This document shows, one piece after another, positions 1 to 7,629 of a stretch of DNA of 64,000 nt (position 1 is the stretch's first letter; each line of letters begins with the position of its first letter). This DNA is from a virus: IMG/VR virus record IMGVR_UViG_3300023094_000009, positions 1-64,000 of that record. One strand, written 5' to 3'. The notes beneath the pieces are model-generated. The model saw nothing but the letters and a program-made list of their open reading frames with translations, was not told the origin of the DNA and ran no database searches. The position numbers and the translations under genes are program-made.

Positions 1-390
1 AAAAGCTTTACTTCAAATGGAGATAACAATAAAGATACCCTTATAGAATTCCAACATAGATTTCTTGAATTAAAGTCAGATTTAAGGTATTGGCATGTTA
101 AGATGGTAGGAGCCTCTGATAAGCGAGGGGATAAATCTTCAACTGCCGTGAAGTATCGCATAAGTTGTTCTATGGTGAGGGGGGAGTATGAATTCAAAGA
201 TGGTGAAAAGCCTATCTATGATAAGCCACCCGCTATAGGAAATGCAGAAAAATTTGCAGCAGGTACGAAGGAATATAAAGAATTCCTAGAACAAAGGACT
301 TTTTACAAAGAAAGTTTAACCAATGTATCAGATTTAAGAGAAGACATCCAAGGCTACATCAATCTTCTGAAAGATAAACTGAAATTTTAG
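1..390 (+). CDS. 5'-truncated hypothetical protein (129 residues visible)
   Basis: The frame is open from base 1 to a TAG at 388-390, so the true start lies before the window. An ATG at 103 exists, but the codons before it continue the same frame with normal coding character, so I treat the gene as partial. The C-terminal third is a charged, probably helical segment. I do not recognise the family. The next gene begins four bases after the stop, as in a polycistronic unit. Confidence 0.7.
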   Translation, partial: KSFTSNGDNNKDTLIEFQHRFLELKSDLRYWHVKMVGASDKRGDKSSTAVKYRISCSMVRGEYEFKDGEKPIYDKPPAIGNAEKFAAGTKEYKEFLEQRTFYKESLTNVSDLREDIQGYINLLKDKLKF

Positions 391-393
391 TAA

Positions 394-558
394 ATGGCAA
401 CAATCACATACAAAAACGGAAACACTCTTCAAATCGGCGAAGAAACGCTCCAAAAGATAGAAAGCAGAATCAAAGAAGGAATAGACATCTTAACTGTATT
501 CATTAACGAAGAGGATGTTATTTTGATTGACACTTCAAAAATTAGAGATATTGGCTAA
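394..558 (+). CDS. hypothetical protein, 54 aa
   Basis: ATG three bases after the preceding stop, TAA at 556-558. The small protein is rich in charged residues and beta-prone (MATITYKNG start, FINEEDVILID near the C-terminus). It overlaps the TTG-initiated endonuclease-like gene at 527 by about 30 bases. No family recognised; small intercalated genes of this kind are usual in the window. Confidence 0.55.
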   Translation: MATITYKNGNTLQIGEETLQKIESRIKEGIDILTVFINEEDVILIDTSKIRDIG

Positions 559-1006
559 GAAAGTAACAACTAAACCTAACTGGTTCTACCAAGGAAAGGA
601 AATTAAAACTCTTGCAGATACTCCTCTTGAAGCTTTAGGGTTTATCTATAAGATCTATAACCTTGATAATCAGATGTATTACGTCGGACGGCGTACTATA
701 AGGAGCAATAGAAGACGAAAACTTACGGTCGCGGAGAAGAAGATCAAAGGAAACGAAAAGAAAACCTTCATAACTGAAATGAAAGAATCAAGTGGGTGGA
801 AGACTTACGCAGGATCTAATGTTACTTTGAAAGCAGAAGTTACCAAGGGAGCAAGAATAAGAAAAGAGATTCTACACTACTGTTACTCTAAAGCTGAGAT
901 TACTTATAAAGAAACTGCTGAGATATTATGTAGTGGAGCTTTACTGGATATTAAATCTTATAACTCTTGGGTTAAGGCAACGATTTACAAAAAACATTTA
1001 ATGTAA
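527..1006 (+). CDS. GIY-YIG-like endonuclease, phage type
   Basis: A GIY-YIG fold is suggested by GFIYKIYNL followed by YYVGRR around residues 38-57, in place of the canonical GIY and YIG. Downstream come a basic stretch, a W-K-T-Y-x-GSN element, and an IRKEILHYC..K.E..Y.E segment carrying the candidate metal-binding Glu. These later elements are typical of small phage GIY-YIG proteins that cut DNA during homing. No second domain is visible. The only usable starts are TTG codons (527, or 551), so the N-terminus is uncertain. It is placed between two tiny genes, as expected for an inserted element. Confidence 0.55.
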   Translation: MTLQKLEILAKKVTTKPNWFYQGKEIKTLADTPLEALGFIYKIYNLDNQMYYVGRRTIRSNRRRKLTVAEKKIKGNEKKTFITEMKESSGWKTYAGSNVTLKAEVTKGARIRKEILHYCYSKAEITYKETAEILCSGALLDIKSYNSWVKATIYKKHLM

Positions 1007-1060
1007 GGTTTGGAGGGAAAATTTTCTTTTCAGTTCTTTTTCCGACAAAATTTAAAAACA

Positions 1061-1219
1061 ATGACACAACAAATTCTAAACATTGACCCTAAAATGAGAG
1101 TTGTAATTGATTCGATAGAGGGAGTAATTACACACAGATTTTATAATCAGACTTCATTAAGAGGAGTTATAAAGGTATCTGATGGCGTTATAATATCTCA
1201 AATCCATTTAGGAAAATGA
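1061..1219 (+). CDS. hypothetical protein, 52 aa
   Basis: I start it at the ATG at 1061, preceded by the A-rich stretch tttaaaaaca. The longer frame from 1010 would translate a copy of the dispersed CAGT/CG motif (1025-1053), which is better read as intergenic. The product is beta-rich with no cysteines and is not recognised. Its TGA overlaps the ATG of the next gene. Confidence 0.5.
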   Translation: MTQQILNIDPKMRVVIDSIEGVITHRFYNQTSLRGVIKVSDGVIISQIHLGK

Positions 1220-1353
1220 TATTCTTTAAATTACTTCTTTTTCCTATATACTTTCTTCTTATGCTACCTGTTGAATATCCTTTGTGGAAAGCTTATAAAG
1301 AAGTTGGTAAATGCAATGACAGCTTAGTTAAATTTATTTGGAATGGGTGTTGA
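1216..1353 (+). CDS. small membrane protein, 45 aa
   Basis: Starts in the ATGA overlap with the previous gene and ends at TGA 1351-1353. Residues 2-18 (IFFKLLLFPIYFLLML) form one hydrophobic helix, followed by a polar tail with two cysteines. Probably a single-pass inner-membrane peptide of the infected cell. Function unknown. Confidence 0.5.
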   Translation: MIFFKLLLFPIYFLLMLPVEYPLWKAYKEVGKCNDSLVKFIWNGC

Positions 1354-1356
1354 TTT

Positions 1357-1383
1357 ATTTTTCAGTTTTTATTCGCCGAAAAT
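1357..1383 (+). repeat. dispersed CAGT/CG element, forward copy
   Basis: TTTTTCAG, a T-rich spacer, then CGCCGAAAA, placed between a stop codon and the promoter of the gene at 1432. One of about 25 forward copies of the element described in the findings. Confidence 0.6.
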
Positions 1384-1392
1384 AACTTATAA

Positions 1393-1426
1393 TTAACATT
1401 TATATCAATACTTATCACTATCTTTG
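1393..1426 (+). promoter_or_regulatory. phage promoter TTAACA-N20-TATCTTTG
   Basis: TTAACA at 1393-1398 and a Bacteroidetes-type -7 box TATCTTTG at 1419-1426. The ATG of the following gene lies at 1432, only five bases beyond the -7 box, so the transcript is probably leaderless. Confidence 0.7.
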
Positions 1427-1431
1427 TGGTC

Positions 1432-1578
1432 ATGAGAGTAGAAGTAGAAAAACTAGAAGACTTGATCCAAAATTGGAGAAACCTTATAGGAGGCTTATCT
1501 AAAGACAATATTCAAGTGCAAGCTGTTGAAGTTTGTATTTCAGATTTAGAAATGATTATAAATATTTTTGGAAAATGA
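1432..1578 (+). CDS. hypothetical protein, 48 aa, leaderless
   Basis: ATG five bases after a strong -7 box; TGA at 1576-1578 overlaps the next ATG. The protein is acidic and helical at its N-terminus (MRVEVEKLEDLIQNW). Not recognised. First gene of a transcription unit that probably runs through the GroEL gene. Confidence 0.55.
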   Translation: MRVEVEKLEDLIQNWRNLIGGLSKDNIQVQAVEVCISDLEMIINIFGK

Positions 1579-1880
1579 AAGTAAGAAAATTAGTATTTGA
1601 AAAAGAGTTTTTAGTTGACAGTCTTGAAGATTTTAAAGGCTTAAAAGATGATGTAAATAAATATACAGACCCATTCTTTAATCTTGTATTTGAAATATAT
1701 CCAAAAGATGAACTAGAGAGGGCTGAAATTATTAGAGCATTGACTGTGTATACTCGCGAAAGGATTATGGAAATCCCAGAATTATTAATAGGTGGTAGTG
1801 AAAAAATAACACTATTAAACCATGCTGAAACAGTTACAGATTGTATGATAACAGGAGTAGGTCGAGTGATAGTTAGATAA
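1575..1880 (+). CDS. hypothetical protein, 101 aa
   Basis: Begins in an ATGA overlap at 1575; a longer frame from 1533 would run through the preceding gene and is rejected. The product is acidic and probably alpha/beta, without cysteine clusters or membrane segments. Family not recognised. Confidence 0.6.
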   Translation: MKVRKLVFEKEFLVDSLEDFKGLKDDVNKYTDPFFNLVFEIYPKDELERAEIIRALTVYTRERIMEIPELLIGGSEKITLLNHAETVTDCMITGVGRVIVR

Positions 1881-1892
1881 AATTGAATATTT

Positions 1893-2087
1893 ATGACAAA
1901 AGAAGAAATTATTTACGTAGCTACAAAAGCTTTTGAGAAAGGATGGGATTTTGAAACTATGAAGTATAGTGACGATATGTATGTTGGAAGTGAATATTCT
2001 GACAGGGTTTGGGAATTTGTAGAAGAGATGCAAGACATTGGAAGAACAGCTTTCTATGAAAAATATTTAGGGTGTAAATTTTATTAA
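1893..2087 (+). CDS. hypothetical protein, 64 aa
   Basis: ATG 12 bases after the previous stop with an AT-rich leader. Acidic and aromatic-rich (GWDFETMKYSDDMY), like many small cytoplasmic phage proteins. A complementary-strand frame here is a shadow. Function unknown. Confidence 0.55.
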   Translation: MTKEEIIYVATKAFEKGWDFETMKYSDDMYVGSEYSDRVWEFVEEMQDIGRTAFYEKYLGCKFY

Positions 2088-2099
2088 CGCTAGAAAAAT

Positions 2100-2240
2100 A
2101 TGAAATATTCTAAAAAACTAGATAAGAAAATACGAATGAAAATGTATGGAGGATATTGGTCTTTAATGAGATGTTATCTTAAATCTCAGAAAAAATATAA
2201 ACCCATTTCATTTGAAACTTTTTGTAACTTAGGACGTTAA
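2100..2240 (+). CDS. hypothetical basic protein, 46 aa
   Basis: ATG at 2100, TAA at 2238-2240. Strongly basic (11 lysines in 46 residues) with two cysteines, compatible with nucleic-acid binding, though no motif shows this. It sits in the same unit as its neighbours. Confidence 0.45.
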   Translation: MKYSKKLDKKIRMKMYGGYWSLMRCYLKSQKKYKPISFETFCNLGR

Positions 2241-2242
2241 TT

Positions 2243-2404
2243 ATGAAAGCATTTTTTGATAGAAATTGGAATTTACTTTTTAATAGGAGTTTGTGTTTTC
2301 AGTTTTGTTTGCGCGAAAAAGTAGAACACAACTACATCATCACAGACGGTAGAGATAGATTCAGAAGCCTAGGTAAAGGCTGGTTTAAAATAATTATCGA
2401 GTAA
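2243..2404 (+). CDS. hypothetical protein, 53 aa
   Basis: ATG two bases after the previous stop and stop adjacent to the GroES-like gene. Codons 17-26 lie over a forward copy of the dispersed CAGT/CG motif (2294-2320), so either the motif is tolerated inside the gene or the real start is later. No recognised domain. Confidence 0.4.
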   Translation: MKAFFDRNWNLLFNRSLCFQFCLREKVEHNYIITDGRDRFRSLGKGWFKIIIE

Positions 2405-2677
2405 ATGAAAAACAAAAAACTAATACCAGTTAATGGTTATATACTCACAACTGAAATAGAAGTTCCCAAATCAGTGTTTGGGGGAACAACAGACTATCTG
2501 GAAAAGATTCCTCTAGCTAAAGTGATAGCTAAAAGTGAAGGTGTAGATTTTCTTGAAGAAGGTGATGAGATTTTGTTTCAAAAGTTTCTGGAGATTCCTG
2601 ACATCTGGATTGATAATGTCAATTACACTATTGTAGGAAAGAATTCAGTTTTAGGGATTGTGGTAGATAAGGATTGA
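2405..2677 (+). CDS. groES: GroES-like co-chaperonin
   Basis: Probable partner of the GroEL-like protein encoded just downstream; it would cap the chaperonin ring in the cytoplasm. At 90 residues it matches the 95-97 of GroES. The N-terminus aligns with the GroES opening (a Pro, then a short beta strand YIL). The C-terminal half shows the family pattern GDEILFQKF, then EIPDIWIDNVNYTIVGKNSVLGIV, corresponding to the GDKVLF...I.IDG.EY.I....ILA.. segment of GroES. A shorter mobile-loop region (residues ~17-32, SVFGGTTDYL) replaces the canonical loop. Start is the ATG directly after the previous stop. The identification rests on the pattern plus linkage to groEL; T4 gp31 shows that phage versions diverge strongly. 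Confidence 0.65.
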   Translation: MKNKKLIPVNGYILTTEIEVPKSVFGGTTDYLEKIPLAKVIAKSEGVDFLEEGDEILFQKFLEIPDIWIDNVNYTIVGKNSVLGIVVDKD

Positions 2678-2697
2678 ATGGAAAATTTAAATTCTCT

Positions 2698-2724
2698 TGT
2701 TTTCAGTTTCTTTTGCCGAAATCT
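2698..2724 (+). repeat. dispersed CAGT/CG element, forward copy
   Basis: TGTTTTCAGTTTCTTTTGCC followed by GAAAT. It lies between the GroES-like gene and the small gene at 2754. Confidence 0.6.
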
Positions 2725-2753
2725 ATAATATTCATACAACATAAAGATATAAA

Positions 2754-2978
2754 ATGTTTACAGGAAATAAAGAAGTCTTCGAAAGAATATCAGAGTACTT
2801 ACGAAGTCAATTTTTCAATGTTGAAAACGGAATTCATCTTGGCAATGATGTCTATGAATTTACAGAGAAATGGGGAGAGGGACTTGGTTGTCATGATCAA
2901 CATTGCTTAAAGGCGTGGATTGAAAATGACAAAGTAGTGTATAAGTCCAAAGTTGTAGGAAGTTATTGTGTAGATTAG
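2754..2978 (+). CDS. hypothetical protein, 74 aa
   Basis: ATG preceded by an A-rich leader (gatataaa). A competing frame at 2674-2910 reads through the dispersed motif and has poor coding character. The protein has an HxxHC-like segment (CHDQHCLKAW, residues ~50-59) that could bind a metal. It separates the GroES-like and GroEL-like genes; no family recognised. Confidence 0.6.
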   Translation: MFTGNKEVFERISEYLRSQFFNVENGIHLGNDVYEFTEKWGEGLGCHDQHCLKAWIENDKVVYKSKVVGSYCVD

Positions 2979-3003
2979 AAAAATTAAGTAAATCAGAAAA
3001 TAG

Positions 3004-4821
3004 ATGTATAGCGGATTAATTTACGGAAAAGAAGCAAGAGAAAAATTAGCAAGGGGCGTGAAAAAGCTTGTAGATGCGGTTAAAGTCACGCTAGGAGGAA
3101 ACGGAAAGAACGTTATTATTTTTGACAATCTAGCAACTCCTCACATTACGAAAGACGGTTTGACAGTATCTAAAAGTGTCAACCTTATGGATACCATTGA
3201 ACAAGGTGGTGTAGAAATCGTTAGACAAGCTGCAAAAGAAGCTGCTGATAAAACTGCCGATGGTACATCAACTGCAACAGTGATTGCTGGAGCCTTGATA
3301 AGTAAGGGGATACAGTGCTTTGACGAAGTGAATATCCAAGACTTCAAGGTTGGGATGCAAAAAGCGCAAAATGACATCAAAAAACAACTGAGAGTAGACG
3401 CACAAGACATCTCAGAAAATGTAGAGAAAGTAAAAAGTATTGCAACTATCTCAGCCAATGGAGACAAAGAAATTGGAAGCCTAGTAGGAGAAGTGGTATT
3501 CAACTCTGGAAGTGGTGTTGACATTGTAGTTGAACGAGACACAGAAATGATGTCAGGATTAAGGTTTGAGCTAAAAAAAGGCTACACCTACAAGAAAGGT
3601 GTACATCCGTTCTTTGAAACAACTCCCGGATCTTCCACAGCATCTTATGGAGATGTGTCAATTCTTATTCTTGATTGCCACTTAGGAAATCTAGGACAGA
3701 TTGAAGATGTTTTAGTTGAATTCTCTTCCAGTAAGGAGCCTCTGATAATTATGTCCAAAACTGTTGATCCATTGTGTGTTCAGAGATTGGCTGTACTATC
3801 CAAGCAAGGAGATTTGAAATCAGTTTATGTTGAACTTCCAGATTTTGGTGACATGCAGGATGCTGCGGTTGGAGATTTATGTGCTTGTACAGGAGCAACA
3901 GCAATCAGAACACTTGACGGAATGACCGTTAAAAAAGAACATACGGGAAAAGCATTTAAGTTTGAAGGTAACGGAACAAGTTCAACGATTGTCTTTGTTG
4001 ATGATGAAAAAGTTAAAGAACAGATTGAACTCCGCACAAAAAGTTTAAAAGAAAGCTTTACAACACTGAGAGAAGATGAAGCTGTAAGAGCAAAGGAACG
4101 TTACAAACGCCTTTCTGATGGTGTAGGAGTGATTAAAATTGGTGCAACAACAGATACGGAGTATTTCGAAATTAAAGACCGTGTAGACGATGCAATTGGC
4201 TCTTCTAAGTCAGCTTTGGAAGAAGGTGTAGTTTCTGGTGGTGGTGTAGCTTTGATTGAAGCTTGCGACAAGATGGAAAGAACCAAGATAATCAATGACA
4301 GCGAGGAAATAGGATATGATGTTGTTGTGGAAGCATGTTACGAGCCATTCATCCAGATTCTAGGCAATTGTTCAGAGTTTGAGTGGGAAGCAAGACTTGA
4401 CACGATCAGAAGTAGCAAGTATATTCTTGGTTTCGACGCAAAAAACAAAAAAATAGACAATCTTAAAGAAAAAGGAATAATTGATGCAGTTAAGGTTACT
4501 TCTACCTCTTTAGATGCTGCGATTTCAGCTACGGTAGGTATTCTAACAACTGATTGTATCATATATCCTCAACATTTGACAGACGAAAAGAAAGAGAGCA
4601 TTCCTGCAAATTTTTGGGACTTAATGAGATCTGAAATTAAAGTGAATGACCCAACTAAAATTAGCCTAATTTACAAAACTTCTGACGGAGCAGAATTCAG
4701 GTGTGAAACTAAAGCAAAAATTCATGAAGACAATTTGATAGCTGAAAGGTGGTATAAATTGAACTTGGAAGCTAGAAGTTGGTTTGCAAAAATATTAGGA
4801 ATTAAGCCTAGAAGAATATGA
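3004..4821 (+). CDS. groL: GroEL-like chaperonin (60 kDa type I)
   Basis: ATP-driven folding ring subunit. Family signatures in order: GNGKNV near residue 33; ITKDGLTVSK (Asp of TKDG); ADGTSTATVIAG (ATP-hydrolysis loop Asp); an apical domain around residues 180-370; RVDDAIG...ALEEGVVSGGGVAL (the GGG nucleotide motif and preceding catalytic Asp); and GIIDAVKVT...TVGILTTDC near residue 500. The length is 605 against about 545 for bacterial GroEL. The excess is an altered equatorial segment after GGGVAL and a ~75-residue C-terminal extension replacing the usual Gly-Gly-Met tail. With the GroES-like gene upstream it forms a self-contained phage folding system, as known for some large phages. Divergence argues against recent host capture. 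Confidence 0.93.
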   Translation: MYSGLIYGKEAREKLARGVKKLVDAVKVTLGGNGKNVIIFDNLATPHITKDGLTVSKSVNLMDTIEQGGVEIVRQAAKEAADKTADGTSTATVIAGALISKGIQCFDEVNIQDFKVGMQKAQNDIKKQLRVDAQDISENVEKVKSIATISANGDKEIGSLVGEVVFNSGSGVDIVVERDTEMMSGLRFELKKGYTYKKGVHPFFETTPGSSTASYGDVSILILDCHLGNLGQIEDVLVEFSSSKEPLIIMSKTVDPLCVQRLAVLSKQGDLKSVYVELPDFGDMQDAAVGDLCACTGATAIRTLDGMTVKKEHTGKAFKFEGNGTSSTIVFVDDEKVKEQIELRTKSLKESFTTLREDEAVRAKERYKRLSDGVGVIKIGATTDTEYFEIKDRVDDAIGSSKSALEEGVVSGGGVALIEACDKMERTKIINDSEEIGYDVVVEACYEPFIQILGNCSEFEWEARLDTIRSSKYILGFDAKNKKIDNLKEKGIIDAVKVTSTSLDAAISATVGILTTDCIIYPQHLTDEKKESIPANFWDLMRSEIKVNDPTKISLIYKTSDGAEFRCETKAKIHEDNLIAERWYKLNLEARSWFAKILGIKPRRI

Positions 4822-4898
4822 GTATGTGGGAAGCAATTGGATTCATGTTCTTAGGAGTAATTATATTTCAGATGATTAAATGGTGGTTTAACAATTAA
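4818..4898 (+). CDS. membrane microprotein, 26 aa
   Basis: Begins in an ATGA overlap with the GroEL stop and ends at TAA 4896-4898. It is essentially one hydrophobic helix (MWEAIGFMFLGVIIFQMI) with a Trp/Asn tail, so it would be a single-pass membrane peptide. Short, but tight coupling to groEL supports translation. Confidence 0.4.
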   Translation: MSMWEAIGFMFLGVIIFQMIKWWFNN

Positions 4899-4909
4899 AA
4901 TTAGGAATA

Positions 4910-5083
4910 ATGAGTGAGTACAGTAGAATAGATCTATTAAGGTTTCACAATTTCGCGAAAGAGAATAGTGAATTAAAACCCATTGAACTATTGAAAAAAT
5001 ACGATTTGGAAGTTCCAAGACTAACAGATGAAGAGAAAAGTATAAATCTTCTAAAAGCCATAGGTTTATATGAAGAATGTTAA
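4910..5083 (+). CDS. hypothetical protein, 57 aa
   Basis: ATG at 4910, TAA at 5081-5083, overlapping the next start by 14 bases. Helical and charged with a Leu-rich spacing (ELLKKYDLEVPRLTDEEK). Not recognised. Confidence 0.55.
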   Translation: MSEYSRIDLLRFHNFAKENSELKPIELLKKYDLEVPRLTDEEKSINLLKAIGLYEEC

Positions 5084-5507
5084 ACTCTATTCAGCGTTCT
5101 GTGGTACAGGGAAAAGTTATTTATGCAAGAACTATCCTGATAAATTTAAGGAATTAGAGGATTGGCTTTACAGAGGAGAGAATTTTCCTAAAAACTATGT
5201 AGAAGATGTTGTTTCTTCTGTGGGTACAGAAGATATTCTGTTTATTTCTACCGATCCTGTAATCTTAAGAGCATTGCACGAAATAGGAATTGATATAGAA
5301 TTGGTTTATCCTGAAAACAGCTTGAGAAACGAATATCTTGATAGATATATTGAAAGAGATAGTCCTTATGATTTTATAGGAACCATTATGAAAAATTGGA
5401 ATATTTGGATTGATGAGTTAAAGGAACAGGATTACTGTACTCATACAGTTCTTAGAAGTGGAGAGTATGTTGGCAACCTGTTTTCAAATTCCAGCAAAAG
5501 AAACTGA
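5070..5507 (+). CDS. P-loop NTPase, possible small-molecule or polynucleotide kinase
   Basis: Residues 8-17 (SAFCGTGKSY) form a Walker A loop with Ala replacing the first Gly, at the N-terminus as in nucleoside monophosphate kinases. FISTDP near residue 62 and the YPENSLRNEYLDRYIERDS segment with paired Arg residues resemble the lid/substrate-binding region of phage P-loop kinases. The substrate cannot be read from sequence. The TGA stop is supplied by a reverse copy of the dispersed motif (5491-5512). Followed by a promoter, so probably last in its unit. Confidence 0.6.
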   Translation: MKNVKLYSAFCGTGKSYLCKNYPDKFKELEDWLYRGENFPKNYVEDVVSSVGTEDILFISTDPVILRALHEIGIDIELVYPENSLRNEYLDRYIERDSPYDFIGTIMKNWNIWIDELKEQDYCTHTVLRSGEYVGNLFSNSSKRN

Positions 5508-5537
5508 AAAGAAAATTTTCCCTAAAATAACAATAAA

Positions 5538-5573
5538 TTAACACCAAACTATCAAAGATTATCAGTATCTTTG
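5538..5573 (+). promoter_or_regulatory. phage promoter TTAACA-N22-TATCTTTG
   Basis: TTAACA at 5538-5543, TATCTTTG at 5566-5573, 25 bases before the SSB ATG. Drives the replication-protein unit starting at 5599. Confidence 0.7.
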
Positions 5574-5598
5574 TAGCAACTAAAAAGTATAAAAGAAA

Positions 5599-6309
5599 AT
5601 GAATTATTTCAATTACAAAATTTCAGGAACAAAAGGAAAATTGTACCTATCATCTAAAGATCCCAAAGAGGGGTATGAAAAAGTAGAGTATGGTACAGAG
5701 ACTCCTAAGAAGATTACCTATCACGCTTATTCTAGCAATACGAAAGGTACTTTTGAAGGATTTCAAATGAAGCAAGTAGAAGCTGGAGGGGTTAATCTAA
5801 CATTTCTAGAAGTAACTCTACAAGATGGAGATGATCAAAACAAAATTTCAGTTTCTTTAAAAGATAAAAGAAGTAATGTATCTGATGAAGCAAAAGCACT
5901 CATCTCTGCATTTTACAACGCTGAAAGAGGGCATGAGTACACAGTTACCCCAAATGTAAAAGTCAATAACTATAATGGAAAAGAGTACAAAAACCTAAGT
6001 GTTTATGTAAACTCAACCAGTGTTATGAATGACAACGGGAAAGGATTATCCACAGGATTTATCCAATCTTCAGAAATCCCAAAAGCTAAGAAAGAGGATG
6101 ACGGACTTGGAGGATTTACCTATGACAACAAGGAGGTAAACATTTTCTGGGGTGGCAAATTAAAAGAGATTTCATCACGTTTTGAAGGACAAGCTCCAGC
6201 TACACCTCCCCCTGCAACACCAAAAGAAGAATCGAAAAGTGCTATGAAACCAAGTAAGGATTTCGAAGCACCTGTTAATGTAGATGTAGACGATGATTTA
6301 CCCTTTTGA
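5599..6309 (+). CDS. ssb: single-stranded DNA-binding protein
   Basis: Coats single-stranded DNA during phage replication. The 236-residue protein has a beta-rich core (residues ~1-150, compatible with an OB fold), a low-complexity Pro/Ala linker (~195-215) and a terminal acidic tail DVDDDLPF. This acidic tip ending in PF is the hallmark of bacterial SSB, where it binds replication and repair partners. It heads a unit from its own promoter and is followed by small acidic genes. The core is too divergent to assign to a named SSB subfamily by eye; the tail and its genome position carry the call. Confidence 0.7.
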   Translation: MNYFNYKISGTKGKLYLSSKDPKEGYEKVEYGTETPKKITYHAYSSNTKGTFEGFQMKQVEAGGVNLTFLEVTLQDGDDQNKISVSLKDKRSNVSDEAKALISAFYNAERGHEYTVTPNVKVNNYNGKEYKNLSVYVNSTSVMNDNGKGLSTGFIQSSEIPKAKKEDDGLGGFTYDNKEVNIFWGGKLKEISSRFEGQAPATPPPATPKEESKSAMKPSKDFEAPVNVDVDDDLPF

Positions 6310-6333
6310 TAACTACCTTAAAATCAACAACTT

Positions 6334-6636
6334 ATGAAAGCAATTTATAAATTTCATGCCGATTGTGGCAGGATGGGAGATTTAGAAGGTGTATTTGTTA
6401 GCAGCAAAGAAGACATCAAAAGTGTAATTGGTCAAACAATCTACTTTGGAGAAGTTCTGGGAAAACATTCAGAAGTATATTTTCCTATGGAAGAATCTCA
6501 CTTCACAGAAGTCACCACAGACGAAAATTTCATTAAACTATTTGAAGACTACGATCTTTCAACAGGAATTAATCCTTTTGATTATGATGAAGACTTTGAT
6601 GACGGGGAGGACGAAGATGAATTGGACGAAGACTAA
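6334..6636 (+). CDS. hypothetical acidic protein, 100 aa
   Basis: Folded-looking first 80 residues followed by a tail almost entirely Asp/Glu (DYDEDFDDGEDEDELDED). Such tails can mimic DNA or bind SSB partners; this is inference. Immediately downstream of ssb and overlapping the next gene by 20 bases. Confidence 0.65.
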   Translation: MKAIYKFHADCGRMGDLEGVFVSSKEDIKSVIGQTIYFGEVLGKHSEVYFPMEESHFTEVTTDENFIKLFEDYDLSTGINPFDYDEDFDDGEDEDELDED

Positions 6637-6910
6637 CGACAAACGAACAGCAAACGCTCTAACTTTAAAAGGTTATTGTAAGGAAATGCTTAAACAAAAC
6701 TCAGATGTACTATCATATTGCTCTCCTGTAACAAATGCAGGGGGGCAAGTTTTGAAAGTGAAAGTGATAATTCGCGCGAAAAAAGGAGTGAAAGGAGAAC
6801 TGACATACCAAGCTGTTGGAGATATCCTGGAAGAAATAAGCAATTTAGAACTGATTAACTATAAAATTCAAGATTTATGCAGGGATTTGAGGCAACCTAC
6901 AGAGAGCTAG
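6617..6910 (+). CDS. hypothetical protein, 97 aa
   Basis: Start set at ATG 6617 inside the acidic tail of the previous gene, after GGGGAGGA. The longer frame from 6428 duplicates coding sequence of gene 6334 and is rejected. Basic N-terminus, then a mixed domain with YCSPVTNAGGQVLKVKVI. Family unknown. Confidence 0.55.
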   Translation: MNWTKTNDKRTANALTLKGYCKEMLKQNSDVLSYCSPVTNAGGQVLKVKVIIRAKKGVKGELTYQAVGDILEEISNLELINYKIQDLCRDLRQPTES

Positions 6911-7074
6911 TGGACAAAGGAACTCTGATGAAGCCTTTCACAGGCGATTGGAAATCAGATAAGGATATGTTCATCAAGATGCAACTTCAAAATGAAAGTT
7001 TAGACTTTTCAGAAGAGGATGACGATGATTGGAGTGAAGACGATTATTTAGGAGATTCCTATGACAGTTACTAA
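6877..7074 (+). CDS. hypothetical acidic-tailed protein, 65 aa
   Basis: Overlaps the previous gene by 34 bases. The C-terminal third is strongly acidic (EEDDDDWSEDDYLGD), echoing the product of gene 6334. Overlapped in turn by the gene at 7061. Confidence 0.5.
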   Translation: MQGFEATYRELVDKGTLMKPFTGDWKSDKDMFIKMQLQNESLDFSEEDDDDWSEDDYLGDSYDSY

Positions 7075-7270
7075 TGGATTTGTTTTCATTGGTTTGGAGA
7101 CTTTTGAGCAGAAGAATGGATGTGACTTCGGTGTTGTTCATTTCGGCGACCAAGAGATAAAACCACACTGTGAAATATACTTTAGAAAAGGAAGTGGAGT
7201 TTTGACTCAAACTTTTGGCGGAAATAAACTAAGAGTAGACAAATTGAATATTTATTTGAAAACAGAGTGA
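7061..7270 (+). CDS. hypothetical protein, 69 aa
   Basis: ATG lies in the last codons of the preceding gene. Beta-rich small protein with Gly-Asp turns, no cysteine cluster. Stop overlaps a GTG/ATG start region of the next gene. Confidence 0.55.
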   Translation: MTVTNGFVFIGLETFEQKNGCDFGVVHFGDQEIKPHCEIYFRKGSGVLTQTFGGNKLRVDKLNIYLKTE

Positions 7271-7272
7271 AT

Positions 7273-7590
7273 ATGTTTGAAGCGGGCGAGGAAGTAATTT
7301 GTATTGACGCAGGAATTAAGCCAGAAATGCTTTTTGCAGTGATTGAGATGTATCCAAATTGGGTGAAGCAAGATGCTGTATATACAATCAGGCAGTTCAA
7401 CGATAATGATGGTATTGTTACAGGCGTTTTGTTGGAGGAAATTAGGAATCCTGAAATATTTATCAAGTTAGTGAATAGAACTCAGGAGCCAATGTTTTCT
7501 CTTTCACGTTTTGCCAAAAAAGCACCAATACAATCAGAGTCAATTAGCTACACAGAAAAAATAACAGAAGAATTTTATGCCGTAAACTAG
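7273..7590 (+). CDS. hypothetical protein, 105 aa
   Basis: ATG at 7273; a GTG two codons upstream (7267) is an alternative. The pattern EAGEEVICIDAG...QDAVYTIRQF resembles the small beta-barrel, SH3-like proteins common in phages, which open with a V.CID segment and a GxVYTVR-like strand. Function unknown. Ends just before a reverse copy of the dispersed motif (7592-7618). Confidence 0.6.
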   Translation: MFEAGEEVICIDAGIKPEMLFAVIEMYPNWVKQDAVYTIRQFNDNDGIVTGVLLEEIRNPEIFIKLVNRTQEPMFSLSRFAKKAPIQSESISYTEKITEEFYAVN

Positions 7591-7591
7591 C

Positions 7592-7618
7592 TTTCGGCGC
7601 AAAACAAACTGAAACAAA
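7592..7618 (-). repeat. dispersed CAGT/CG element, reverse copy
   Basis: TTTCGGCGCAAAACAAACTG followed by AAACAAAG, the reverse complement of the element. It lies between the gene at 7273 and the ATG of the phosphoesterase gene, whose A-rich leader it forms. Confidence 0.6.
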
Positions 7619-7629
7619 GAAAATAATCT

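Noticed and set aside
2674-2910. 78-codon + strand frame overlapping the gene at 2754
   Set aside because: It reads through a dispersed element and out of frame with the better ORF at 2754; composition is shadow-like.
3141-3542. 133-codon ORF on the - strand inside the GroEL gene
   Set aside because: It lies wholly within a clear groEL frame, has Ser/Thr/Cys-rich shadow composition, and no other - strand gene exists in the window.
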